From Pirellulaceae bacterium (lineage in GTDB: Bacteria > Planctomycetota > Planctomycetia > Pirellulales > Pirellulaceae), in the NCBI GenBank assembly GCA_013002105.1, contig JABDKS010000129.1, positions 1 to 7,142 of the forward strand: 7,142 nt of DNA, read 5' to 3'. Positions 1-6,297 of this stretch are shown piece by piece. The position numbers and the translations under genes are program-made. How positions within the stretch are numbered: the first letter of the stretch is position 1; each line of letters starts with the position of its first letter. The notes below the pieces were generated by a model. It saw nothing but the letters and a program-made list of their open reading frames with translations. It was not told where the DNA came from and searched no databases.

Positions 1-309
1 GTGGATGTCGTAATGCCAATCCCCCTCGTGATCGATCCCGGCAGCCCGCATGTTTTCGATTGCGGTGTTGGCCTGGTACCCGACATTCCACATTCCAAAC
101 AAACTGACCGGAATCAATGCAAAGACGACCGTGATCATCATGCGTTTGAGGTCAATGTTGTCACGAACGTGCGTCTTGCCATGGGTGACTTCCCCTGGCG
201 TGTACAAAAACGTATCTAACGCTTCGTACATCGGATACGCGAATGCAAGCAGCCCACCCTTGGCAAACAAGGGATGAACTTTGTCCAGTGCGTCGCGGAG
301 TGCTTTCAT
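1..309 (-). CDS. nqrB: Na+-translocating NADH:quinone reductase subunit B, N-terminal part (cut by window edge)
   Basis: NqrB is an integral membrane subunit of the sodium-pumping NADH:quinone oxidoreductase and carries a covalently bound FMN as well as part of the quinone/riboflavin path. Only the first 103 codons are present; the frame is open to base 1. The visible protein starts [19 protein letters not shown] and contains the family-typical stretches [17 protein letters not shown] (about residues 34-50) and [20 protein letters not shown] (about 53-72). The latter begins the first membrane helix, and the fragment ends in DWHYDIH, matching the NWHYW region of known NqrB. The covalent FMN threonine of the family lies further downstream and is outside the window. 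The start is the ATG at 309; GGAAAG ends 8 bases upstream and is a weak ribosome binding site. The gene follows nqrA on the same strand after 129 bp, the usual nqrA-nqrB order. The family assignment is firm. Confidence 0.95.
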   Translation of the reverse strand, partial: MKALRDALDKVHPLFAKGGLLAFAYPMYEALDTFLYTPGEVTHGKTHVRDNIDLKRMMITVVFALIPVSLFGMWNVGYQANTAIENMRAAGIDHEGDWHYDIH

Positions 310-318
310 GTGCCAAGC

Positions 319-361
319 TTTCCGGTTTTGACTTTCGTAAACGCCGGAAACTTTCCCGGCG
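319..361 (-). promoter_or_regulatory. Two mutually exclusive hairpins in the nqrA-nqrB spacer, overlapping the nqrB ribosome binding site
   Basis: Read as minus-strand RNA, the upstream hairpin pairs CGCCGG (361-356) with CCGGCG (347-342). The alternative hairpin pairs UUUCCGG (350-344) with CCGGAAA (325-319), a perfect 7-bp stem with an 18-base loop. The two share bases 344-347, so they exclude each other. The distal arm of the second contains the GGAAAG that precedes the nqrB ATG. No U-run follows either hairpin, so a simple intrinsic terminator is unlikely. The pairing is seen directly; a regulatory role, or a simple role in setting the nqrA:nqrB ratio, is inference. Confidence 0.4.
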
Positions 362-438
362 GGAGTGTTAGGTTTGCCAGGATTCGTCCTAGCCTAGGTG
401 TCCGATGGGCGTCACGTCCAATGGCCGTACCAATGACG

Positions 439-1782
439 TTATCCCTCGCGTTCGATCGTCGACAGATTCTCTCTGAGCAACGATCCATATTCGTATTTTC
501 CCGGGCAGACAAACGTGCAAAGCGCGATGTCTTCCTCTTCCAATTCCAAAGCACCCAGACTTTGTGCCTGATCGGTGTCGCGGCAAATCAAAGCCCGCAA
601 CAACTGGGTCGGCAAGATGTCCAGTGGCATGACCTTTTCGTAGGTTCCCAGTGGTACCATCGCTCGTTCGCTGCCGCCCGTGGTCGTGGTGAACGCAAAT
701 TTCTGATTGGGGATGCCGGCGGACGCAAAAACACGCGTGGTCGAAAATTTGTCAAAGCCGGGCTTTTGCCAGCCAAGAAACTCGCGTTCGTCGCCTTCTT
801 GTAAAATCGAGATCTGATTGTGATAGCGACCCAAAAAGTCGTGCGGATGATTGGCTGTACGTCCGCAGAGTACCGATCCGCTAATCGGGCGAATCTTGGT
901 GTCCGCATGCTCGCCTTGGATCAACTGCGTAATATTGACGCCCAATCGTGTCTCCAGCAGTCGCGGTTGGTTCACCACGGGACCTGCCAACGAAACCACG
1001 CGGCGCGTGTCCAAGACACCGGTTGTGAAGAGGGATCCAATCGCGGCGACATCTTGGTAATTGATGTACCAAACGGTTTTGTTGGGACCAACGGGATCAA
1101 GCAAATGAATATGGGTGCCGACGAGCCCGGCTGGATGGGGACCAGAGAATGTCTCGACCGACACGCCGTCGACACCGGCACCAGGAATCTCCGACTGATC
1201 GCCTTTGCACGCGAACACTTTGCCATCGGTCAGCTGCGTCAATGCAGCCAGACCCAGCGAGAACTGGTCCTTGCGATCGGCCAACACAATCGCTGGATCG
1301 GCAGCCAAGGGATTCGTGTCGATCGCCTGGACAAAGATTGAACTGGGCACCGAGCCCGGTGCGGGGACCTTGCCGTAGGGACGTGTCCGAAGCGCCGTCC
1401 AGAGGCCGCTTTGAGTTAACTGCGTTGTGACGCCCTGACGACCCAGTGAAAGCGGGTCGGCGCCGGCCGCTCCATCGAACTCGACTTTGTCGTCGCCATC
1501 GACGTCGATGACCATCGATTCAAATCGACGTTTGGCACCTCGATTGATCTCCGCGATCGTGCCCGAAGCAGGAGCGGTGTATTGAACACCCTCGGTTTTT
1601 TTGTCCGAAAAAATGGCTTGGCCACACTGAACTTTGTCACCCTCGGTGACCAGCATCGTTGGCTTCATGCCAATGTAGTCGTCGCCGAGCAACCCGACCC
1701 GATTGACGAACTTCGCGACTTCGACGCGTTGTTCGGGGGCGCCGGTGATAGGAAGGTCCAAACCCTTTTTGATGGTTGTCAT
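439..1782 (-). CDS. nqrA: Na+-translocating NADH:quinone reductase subunit A
   Basis: NqrA is the peripheral cytoplasmic subunit of Na+-NQR, the respiratory complex that oxidises NADH, reduces ubiquinone or menaquinone and exports Na+. The protein has 447 residues, the normal family length. It opens [18 protein letters not shown]. Next come [19 protein letters not shown] and [18 protein letters not shown] (roughly residues 33-85), a biotinyl/lipoyl-like barrel fold shared with RnfC, then the central [20 protein letters not shown] stretch. It ends in [20 protein letters not shown] near the C-terminus, which is the NqrA signature and includes both conserved cysteines. The frame is open upstream to 1866, but homology to NqrA begins exactly at the ATG at 1782, so I use that start; no clear Shine-Dalgarno precedes it. 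nqrB follows on the same strand, and a Rex/CRP-like palindrome lies upstream. The stop is TAA at 441-439. Confidence 0.97.
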   Translation of the reverse strand: MTTIKKGLDLPITGAPEQRVEVAKFVNRVGLLGDDYIGMKPTMLVTEGDKVQCGQAIFSDKKTEGVQYTAPASGTIAEINRGAKRRFESMVIDVDGDDKVEFDGAAGADPLSLGRQGVTTQLTQSGLWTALRTRPYGKVPAPGSVPSSIFVQAIDTNPLAADPAIVLADRKDQFSLGLAALTQLTDGKVFACKGDQSEIPGAGVDGVSVETFSGPHPAGLVGTHIHLLDPVGPNKTVWYINYQDVAAIGSLFTTGVLDTRRVVSLAGPVVNQPRLLETRLGVNITQLIQGEHADTKIRPISGSVLCGRTANHPHDFLGRYHNQISILQEGDEREFLGWQKPGFDKFSTTRVFASAGIPNQKFAFTTTTGGSERAMVPLGTYEKVMPLDILPTQLLRALICRDTDQAQSLGALELEEEDIALCTFVCPGKYEYGSLLRENLSTIEREG

Positions 1783-1874
1783 CGATTCACGTGCTCGCGT
1801 CGTTTTCAAAGTTTGGAGTCTTGCAGTGACCCACCGTTGATGCACTCGCCCGGTCGACCAGACCAAGAACGCAC

Positions 1875-1894
1875 TTTGTGAAAAATTTCACAAA
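1875..1894 (-). promoter_or_regulatory. Perfect palindrome upstream of nqrA, Rex-type (or CRP/FNR-type) operator
   Basis: The site is TTTGTGAAA, two A bases, then TTTCACAAA: a perfect 9-bp inverted repeat with a 2-bp centre. It contains TTGTGAA-N4-TTCACAA, the operator form known for the redox repressor Rex, and equally TGTGA-N6-TCACA, the CRP/FNR-family consensus. It lies 93-112 bp upstream of the nqrA ATG. Rex senses the NADH/NAD+ ratio, and Na+-NQR consumes NADH, so Rex control would be logical. I found no clear -10/-35 pair to fix the position relative to the transcription start. The palindrome is certain; the regulator's identity is inferred. Confidence 0.65.
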
Positions 1895-1907
1895 CTAGGT
1901 TCGGCTC

Positions 1908-1947
1908 AATGCCCGCGGCAAACAACGGGGTCTGGAATGCGGGCATT
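1908..1947. repeat. Inverted repeat, 9-bp arms
   Basis: AATGCCCGC at 1908-1916 is the exact reverse complement of GCGGGCATT at 1939-1947, with 22 bases between. The right arm is also part of a smaller hairpin, AATGC-GG-GCATT at 1936-1947. It begins 13 bp beyond the Rex/CRP-like palindrome, on the side away from nqrA. No T-run follows on either strand, so a terminator is unlikely. Its role is unknown. Confidence 0.4.
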
Positions 1948-2039
1948 TTGCGGGTTTTGGCTCGTCTAACGTCCAAGGGGAGGCAAACGAGAACAGTGGT
2001 CATGACCGTCGCGCCCGAGCGTGGGCAACCGTGGGGTTG

Positions 2040-2073
2040 GGGAGGTTCGATCCAGTAAAAAACTGGTCCTCCC
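2040..2073. repeat. Two-part hairpin in the region upstream of typA
   Basis: GGGAGG (2040-2045) pairs with CCTCCC (2068-2073). Inside it, CCAGT (2052-2056) pairs with ACTGG (2062-2066) around an AAAAA loop, with an asymmetric internal loop between the two stems (6 bases against 1). No T-run follows on either strand. It could be a structured element of a long typA leader or part of a small RNA; this is inference. Confidence 0.35.
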
Positions 2074-2196
2074 ACCACGACGCACTACGATTCAGGCGTG
2101 CAACGCAGAAATTCTACATAGCCGACGAGAACTAGCAACGGCATAGTCGCATCATTCCGCAATGAATCGTTCGTTCTGTTTTGTAACGCGCAGGGC

Positions 2197-2216
2197 AGGA
2201 CCGCTACGAGCGTCCT
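2197..2216. repeat. Compact hairpin in the region upstream of typA
   Basis: AGGAC (2197-2201) and GCT (2203-2205) pair with AGC (2209-2211) and GTCCT (2212-2216). This gives 8 bp with a single bulged C and a 3-base loop. It stands about 230 bp upstream of the typA start. Its function is unknown. Confidence 0.35.
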
Positions 2217-2434
2217 AGGGTGGTGGCCACGCGACTGTCGCCGATTCAACTCGCTGTGCCAGGTGACGGGGGTGTCTGACAACGGGCCAGAACATCGTTG
2301 TTTGCACTCTCGCTGCGTCTCGATCCGACGCCTTGGACGAACCGGACAGGCTGGAGAAACCGGGTCGATGCTATTCCCCCTTCGCGTTTCTTCCGCCACA
2401 CTCTGCCGCTTTCACTTTGAAGCCGAATTACTCC

Positions 2435-2438
2435 AAGG
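2435..2438 (+). promoter_or_regulatory. Ribosome binding site supporting the TTG start of typA
   Basis: AAGG lies 9 bases before the TTG at 2448. The frame has a TGA stop at 2418-2420, and no ATG or GTG falls between that stop and the start of homology. TTG with this weak Shine-Dalgarno is therefore the only reasonable initiation site. Confidence 0.5.
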
Positions 2439-2447
2439 CCTTGTCCG

Positions 2448-4256
2448 TTGCGCCGCACCGACATCCGAAACGTCGTCATCATCGCCCACGTTGACCACGG
2501 TAAAACCACGCTCGTCGATTGCCTGTTGCGACAAAGTGGTCAGTTCCGTGACGCGGAACTCAAAGGGGAACGAATCCTCGACTCCAACGACCTGGAGCGC
2601 GAGCGAGGAATCACGATCCTCTCCAAAAACATTGCGATTCCGTATCGCGATGTGAAAATCAATCTGATCGACACGCCAGGTCACGCCGATTTCGGCGGCG
2701 AAGTCGAACGGGTCGTGCAGATGGCCGACGGTTGTCTGGTCCTGATCGATGCTGCCGAAGGCCCGATGCCGCAAACCCGATTCGTTTTGGAAAAAGCGCT
2801 GCAGGCAGGCGTGCAACCCATCTTAGTGGTCAACAAAATCGACCGGCCCGATGGTCGACCGCACGAGGCCCTTGATGAGGGTTTGGAACTGCTGGCTGAT
2901 TTGGGCGGAGAGGAGCAGTTGGATAAAGCGTCCTACGTCTATGCCAGTGCCAAGGAAGGGTATGCGACGACGGATCCGGAAAAACCGGGCACCGATATGC
3001 GTCCGTTGTTGGATTTGTTGGTCGACGCGCTGCCGGGTCCCGAAGTCGACGCCGACGCGCCGTTGCAAATGATGGTGACGACGCTTGACTGGAGCGAGTA
3101 CGTCGGCCGAATTGCGGTCGGGCGAATCCAAGCCGGTACCGTAAGCGCCGGTCAAACGATCGACTTGCACCAAACCGGCGGTGTCAAAAAGCAAAAGGTC
3201 AATGGGTTGTTCGTGTTCGACAACCTGGGGCGAACGTCAGCCGAGTCTGCCGGGGCGGGCGACATTGTGGCCATCGAAGGTCTAGCCGATGTCGAAATCG
3301 GTGACACGATCGGCGCGGTGGATGCCGACAATGCCTTGCCCCGATTGACCGTGGACGAACCAACACTGGAAATGGTTTTCAGTGTGAATTCGTCTCCGAT
3401 GGTGGGCCGCGAAGGCAAGTACGTCACAACGCGACAATTAAAGACCCGATTGGAAAAAGAGCTCGAACGCAACGTTGCTCTTCGCGTCGAAATGGTCGAA
3501 GGCGTAGAAGCCTACGCGGTCAAAGGCCGCGGTGTGCTGCACTTAGCGATTCTGATCGAGACGATGCGTCGCGAAGGGTTCGAACTGAGTGTGGGCAAAC
3601 CAAGAGTCATTTTCAGGACGATCGACGGCAAACAGCATGAGCCATTTGAAACCTTGCGCGTCGAAGTCCCCAAGGGTGCCATGGGGCCGGTCATGGACTT
3701 GGTCGGGCACCGTCGCGGGCAGTTGGAAGAAATGACGCAAAGGGGCGACTACAGCATGTTGCGATTTACGATTCCATCGCGGGGTTTGATCGGATTGCGA
3801 ACACGATTGCTTAATGCCACACGCGGAACCGCGATCATCCACCATCGTTTCGAAAGCTACCGGCCGGTCGAAGGCGAATTGCCGAGTCGCGGCAATGGCG
3901 TCTTGATCTCGATGGTCAGTGGCAAGGCCATGCCGTTCGCTCTGTTCGCATTACAAGATCGCAGCGAGCTATTGATTCCACCGGGAACCGAGGTCTACGA
4001 AGGAATGATCGTCGGCGAAAACGCTCGCGAAAATGACATGACCGTGAACCCCTGTCGCGAAAAGAAATTGACAAATATGCGGGCCTCGGGCAGCGACGAG
4101 AATGTAATCTTGAAACCGCCACGCGACATGTCACTCGAAGCAGCGTTGGAGTACATCGAAGAAGATGAATTGGTCGAAGTGACTCCCGAAAATATTCGAC
4201 TTCGCAAAATCTTGCTCAAAGAGTCCGATCGCCGTCGAAAAAGTCGTAGTGCGTAA
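2448..4256 (+). CDS. typA: Ribosome-associated translational GTPase TypA/BipA
   Basis: TypA/BipA is a cytoplasmic translational GTPase related to EF-G and LepA. It binds the 70S ribosome and supports 50S assembly, stress adaptation and growth in the cold. The protein has 602 residues, the usual length, with all five GTPase motifs in place: G1 HVDHGKTT (14-21), G2 RGITI (53-57), G3 DTPGH (74-78), G4 NKID (128-131) and G5 SAKEG (166-170). The switch I flank [12 protein letters not shown] is the classic TypA form. A beta-barrel domain begins near residue 205 ([18 protein letters not shown]). EF-G III/V-like domains follow from about 304 and 398. The BipA-specific C-terminal domain contains [18 protein letters not shown] (from about 483) and [12 protein letters not shown], and the protein ends in a basic tail rich in Arg and Lys. 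Nothing is missing or broken. It is divergent from nqrA and stands alone; the next plus-strand gene begins 253 bp later. Confidence 0.98.
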   Translation: MRRTDIRNVVIIAHVDHGKTTLVDCLLRQSGQFRDAELKGERILDSNDLERERGITILSKNIAIPYRDVKINLIDTPGHADFGGEVERVVQMADGCLVLIDAAEGPMPQTRFVLEKALQAGVQPILVVNKIDRPDGRPHEALDEGLELLADLGGEEQLDKASYVYASAKEGYATTDPEKPGTDMRPLLDLLVDALPGPEVDADAPLQMMVTTLDWSEYVGRIAVGRIQAGTVSAGQTIDLHQTGGVKKQKVNGLFVFDNLGRTSAESAGAGDIVAIEGLADVEIGDTIGAVDADNALPRLTVDEPTLEMVFSVNSSPMVGREGKYVTTRQLKTRLEKELERNVALRVEMVEGVEAYAVKGRGVLHLAILIETMRREGFELSVGKPRVIFRTIDGKQHEPFETLRVEVPKGAMGPVMDLVGHRRGQLEEMTQRGDYSMLRFTIPSRGLIGLRTRLLNATRGTAIIHHRFESYRPVEGELPSRGNGVLISMVSGKAMPFALFALQDRSELLIPPGTEVYEGMIVGENARENDMTVNPCREKKLTNMRASGSDENVILKPPRDMSLEAALEYIEEDELVEVTPENIRLRKILLKESDRRRKSRSA

Positions 4257-4425
4257 GTCCCGTCGACGGCGTGTCGTGTCCGATGGCGAATTTCATGCGG
4301 AATCCAAGTCGGTGAGTCGAATGCTTGAAACAGCGGGATTTGGGCGATTGGTGACGCTTGCCTGGAGCATCTTGGATCAAACCGGTCGTGAACCAAAGGC
4401 CGTTTTTCGCGTATGATGGTTGGCC

Positions 4426-4443
4426 GATCGTCTCAATACGATC
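4426..4443. repeat. Inverted repeat upstream of the lipoprotein operon
   Basis: GATCGT (4426-4431) and ACGATC (4438-4443) form 6-bp arms around a 6-base centre. A TATGAT hexamer at 4412-4417 would be an acceptable -10 box, which would place the repeat just after the transcription start, where a repressor could bind. No good -35 hexamer is visible, and GATCG-type words are frequent in this DNA, so both the promoter and the operator are weak calls. Confidence 0.25.
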
Positions 4444-4509
4444 TGGTCTGTTGCAGACACACCGGTCAACTCTCCAAAAACTACCCAAAATCTTTAGCAG
4501 GATTCTCCC

Positions 4510-5169
4510 ATGCGAATCGTCCTCTCCCTTGCACCGCTTTTTGTACTCGCCACCTGCTTGGTCGGGTTTGCCGGATGCGGTTCCGAGGACAACACCTCGG
4601 TGACTCAGAACAATGCGACCGTCGATACGGACTCCGATCATGGTCACGACCACGACGGAGATGATCACGACCACGATGCGGATGGTCACGACCACGACGG
4701 GGATGACCACGCCGAACATAATCACGCTGAACATGACCACGATGGGCACGACCATGGGTCGGATGAATCTGCCGTGCAAATCGATGCCAATGCGGCGGGG
4801 CTTTCGACCGACGATCTGGTTACGTTGGACGAACCAGAAGTCCCAGACAATTACGATGACGCGGTCGCCCAACTGGTCAAATTGAGCGACGCCATTCGCG
4901 ATGGATTCAATGCGGGCAAGATCGACGACGCTCACGGCCCGCTACACGATGTGGCCAACTTGTTGGAAGGCATCGACGAACTTGCCGCGGGATCGTCGAT
5001 GGAAGACGCCGCGAAGCAGGAAATCTCCGGGGCCATCGATCAGCTCTTCGAAGCCTACGGCGCCGTTGACTTGAAACTGCACAATGCCGAAAAGGGCAAG
5101 GACTACGCTGATGTCGCGGACGATGTCGATGCCGGGGTCAAAACGCTAGTTGGATTCGTCCAGGAGTAA
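4510..5169 (+). CDS. Putative lipoprotein with a His/Asp-rich metal-binding tract
   Basis: The protein has 219 residues and I do not recognise a named family. Residues 1-23 form a lipoprotein signal: MRIV, a hydrophobic core, and the lipobox FAGC with Cys23 as the lipidation site. Residues about 41-83 are almost only His, Asp, Gly and Ala, with 14 His between 44 and 82 in HDH and GHDHDGDDH units, a composition typical of Zn, Ni or Cu binding stretches. The C-terminal part (about 100-219) is predicted alpha-helical, acidic and free of Cys, with DDAHGPLHDVANLLEGIDEL near its middle. The start is ATG at 4510 with AGGA 7 bases upstream. The next lipoprotein gene follows after 6 bases. An envelope metal buffer or chaperone is the best inference; the helical domain might instead be the functional part and the His tract an accessory. 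No enzyme motif is visible. Confidence 0.85.
   Translation: MRIVLSLAPLFVLATCLVGFAGCGSEDNTSVTQNNATVDTDSDHGHDHDGDDHDHDADGHDHDGDDHAEHNHAEHDHDGHDHGSDESAVQIDANAAGLSTDDLVTLDEPEVPDNYDDAVAQLVKLSDAIRDGFNAGKIDDAHGPLHDVANLLEGIDELAAGSSMEDAAKQEISGAIDQLFEAYGAVDLKLHNAEKGKDYADVADDVDAGVKTLVGFVQE
4641..4700 (+). repeat. In-frame DNA repeat inside the His-rich tract
   Basis: The 18 bases beginning TGGTCACGACC occur identically at 4641-4658 and 4683-4700, 42 bp (14 codons) apart. Each copy encodes GHDHDG within the His/Asp tract. Further degenerate CAC-GAC units fill the space between and after. The pattern suggests that the metal-binding tract grew by in-frame duplication and may vary in length between strains. 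Confidence 0.6.
5162..5166 (+). promoter_or_regulatory. Ribosome binding site of the second lipoprotein gene, inside the end of the first
   Basis: AGGAG lies in the last codons of the upstream gene, directly before its TAA stop, and 9 bases before the GTG start at 5176. This is one of the best Shine-Dalgarno sites in the window. It implies that ribosomes finishing the first gene promote initiation on the second. Confidence 0.7.
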
Positions 5170-5175
5170 GTCCAA

Positions 5176-5709
5176 GTGAAGAGTTTTGGAATTTGCGTTT
5201 GTATTATCGCCCTGTCCACGTTTGCCGGATGCGGTTCGCAATCCGATGTGACGGTGGATGCTGGTGCTGCCGATCCTGTTGTTCAAAGCCAACGGGAGCG
5301 ATTGGTCCTAGCGACCGAGCCGCCGGATTCGAAAACGCCAACTGAGGCGAAAGAGTTGGCTGCCGAACCGACCGATTTGGTGTTGGCTGGTCGGATTGAT
5401 GCTGGCGAAATCGACCCGTTCAAGCCCGGGATGGCGTCGTTCATGATCTCGCAGCTGCCCGAGGAAGGCCACGGTGCGGATGATCCCGATCACGCAGAAA
5501 ACTGCAAGTTCTGTGCTCGCCGTCTTGCCAATGCCCCGAAAGTGATCGTCGAATTCAAAGATGACGATGGCGAGACGTTGGCGATCGATTCGCAGCAACT
5601 GTTTGGCGTGCAGAAGGGGGACGTCGTCTTGGTACGCGGAAAGGTTCGCTACCAGGAAGCGACCAACACGGTTCACGTCGATGGAGACGGGCTGTATCGC
5701 CAGCAATAA
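5176..5709 (+). CDS. Putative lipoprotein with a His/Cys cluster and a beta-rich domain
   Basis: The protein has 177 residues and its family is not recognised with certainty. A short lipoprotein signal ends in the lipobox FAGC (Cys19), followed by a flexible spacer rich in Glu, Pro and Asp up to about residue 65. The remainder looks like alternating beta strands: DLVLAGRIDAG, ASFMISQL, KVIVEFKDDDG, DVVLVRGKVRY and NTVHVDGDGLY. This arrangement is reminiscent of an OB-like barrel, but that is a guess. Between strands two and three lies H99-x6-H106-x3-C110-x2-C113 (DPDHAENCKFCARR), a plausible Zn, Cu or haem-free metal site, or alternatively a redox CxxC. The start is GTG at 5176 with AGGAG overlapping the end of the upstream His-rich lipoprotein gene, so the two form an operon. 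No terminator is visible downstream. An envelope metal-handling role with its neighbour is inferred. Confidence 0.85.
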   Translation: MKSFGICVCIIALSTFAGCGSQSDVTVDAGAADPVVQSQRERLVLATEPPDSKTPTEAKELAAEPTDLVLAGRIDAGEIDPFKPGMASFMISQLPEEGHGADDPDHAENCKFCARRLANAPKVIVEFKDDDGETLAIDSQQLFGVQKGDVVLVRGKVRYQEATNTVHVDGDGLYRQQ

Positions 5710-5725
5710 CCAACGCGACGACTGA

Positions 5726-5782
5726 TCACTGCTCGTCGATTCACTGCCCGTCGATTCACTGCCCGTCGATCTATCACTGCCC
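5726..5782. repeat. Tandem 15-bp repeat between convergent genes
   Basis: The unit TCACTGCYCGTCGAT occurs three times head to tail (5726-5740, 5741-5755 and 5756-5770). The second and third copies are identical and the first differs by one base. After CTA, a partial copy TCACTGCCC (5774-5782) follows and touches the stop codon of the minus-strand ACT gene. It fills nearly all of the 72-bp gap between the two converging genes. No stem-loop with a T-run is seen, so it does not look like an ordinary bidirectional terminator. Confidence 0.85.
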
Positions 5783-6297
5783 TACTGGTCGATGGTTGGA
5801 TCGTCTTCCAAGTCGCCTTCGGTGATGATTGTGAACCCTTTGCTGGACAAGGTGTCCATCGCCATTTCGATATTCTCGACCATGATCGCAACGGCCGGTT
5901 TGCCATGCGGGCGGACGATCAATGGATAGGCCTGAATAATGTTCAGTTCGGCCTGCAGCAGTGCCGTGCAAACTCGCAGCAACGGCTGGGGGCCTTCGGG
6001 TAATTCGACGCCGACCAAGTCGGTTTCGATCATCGCTAACCCGCTGCGTTCAAGAATCTCACGCCCGCGGTCTGCATCACTGACCAGGAAACGAACGAAC
6101 GCACATTCTGCGGCATCACTGATCGACAATGCACAAACGCGGATTCCAGTTCCTTCGAACCGACGGACGACTTCTAAGAGTTGTCCCACGCGGTTTTCCA
6201 AGAAGATCGTAAATTGTCGAATCGCCGGATAATTTCTACCGCGAAGCGTTTCAAATCCGATCCCACTCCCTGAATCGGATCCTTCACCAAAGCTCAT
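5782..6297 (-). CDS. Protein with two ACT domains
   Basis: The protein has 171 residues and consists almost only of two ACT-like regulatory modules, the fold that binds amino acids in many biosynthetic enzymes and regulators. After a Gly/Ser-rich N-terminus, the first module spans about residues 27-100 (RQFTIFLENRVGQLLEVVRRF, with the typical N-R-x-G-x-L turn, then IRVCALSISDAAECAFVRFL). The second spans about 104-163 (PLLRVCTALLQAELNIIQAY, then AVAIMVENIEMAMDTLSSKGF). No catalytic domain is attached. Stand-alone tandem ACT proteins are known, but their ligands and partners are usually undefined. The frame continues upstream to a TTG at 6384. I prefer the ATG at 6297 because the ACT homology starts after it and the extension has no ACT-like features. 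Neighbours are convergent on one side and divergent on the other, so it is probably monocistronic. The stop is TAG. Confidence 0.88.
   Translation of the reverse strand: MSFGEGSDSGSGIGFETLRGRNYPAIRQFTIFLENRVGQLLEVVRRFEGTGIRVCALSISDAAECAFVRFLVSDADRGREILERSGLAMIETDLVGVELPEGPQPLLRVCTALLQAELNIIQAYPLIVRPHGKPAVAIMVENIEMAMDTLSSKGFTIITEGDLEDDPTIDQ

Larger units (their letters stand above)
1783..2447. other. Long divergent intergenic region between nqrA and typA
   Basis: This 665-bp stretch separates the divergent nqrA and typA start codons. It holds the 1875-1894 palindrome and three further inverted repeats, at 1908-1947, 2040-2073 and 2197-2216. Open frames inside it (for example minus-strand frames ending at 1806 and 2085) show no recognisable protein features and cross the palindrome or the hairpins, so I do not call them genes. 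A clear sigma-70-type promoter for either gene is not apparent by eye. A small RNA or a long structured 5' leader of typA is possible but not demonstrated. Confidence 0.6.

Noticed and set aside
2039..2076. A GGTTCGATCC stretch followed by a CCACCA-like end, recalling a tRNA T-arm
   Set aside because: The bases flanking the putative T-loop do not form a 5-bp T-stem, and no acceptor, D or anticodon arm can be drawn.
1806..2078. Minus-strand frame of 90 codons directly upstream of nqrA
   Set aside because: It shows no recognisable domain, crosses the perfect operator-like palindrome and a hairpin, and has no ribosome binding site. It reads as chance open frame in a control region.
2085..2399. 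Minus-strand frame of 104 codons between nqrA and typA
   Set aside because: The composition is rich in Arg, Pro and Ser without any motif, which is typical of chance frames in GC-rich DNA.
4260..4269. CCGTCGACGG palindrome just after the typA stop, as a terminator
   Set aside because: It has no loop and no T-run; a short self-complementary word of this kind is expected by chance in this composition.
4216..4935. Minus-strand frame of 239 codons opposite the His-rich lipoprotein, with a Val/Ile-rich segment that looks like membrane helices
   Set aside because: The hydrophobic run is the antisense reading of the CAC/GAC repeats of the His/Asp tract, and the frame also overlaps the end of typA. 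The plus strand has a proper lipoprotein signal and a ribosome binding site.
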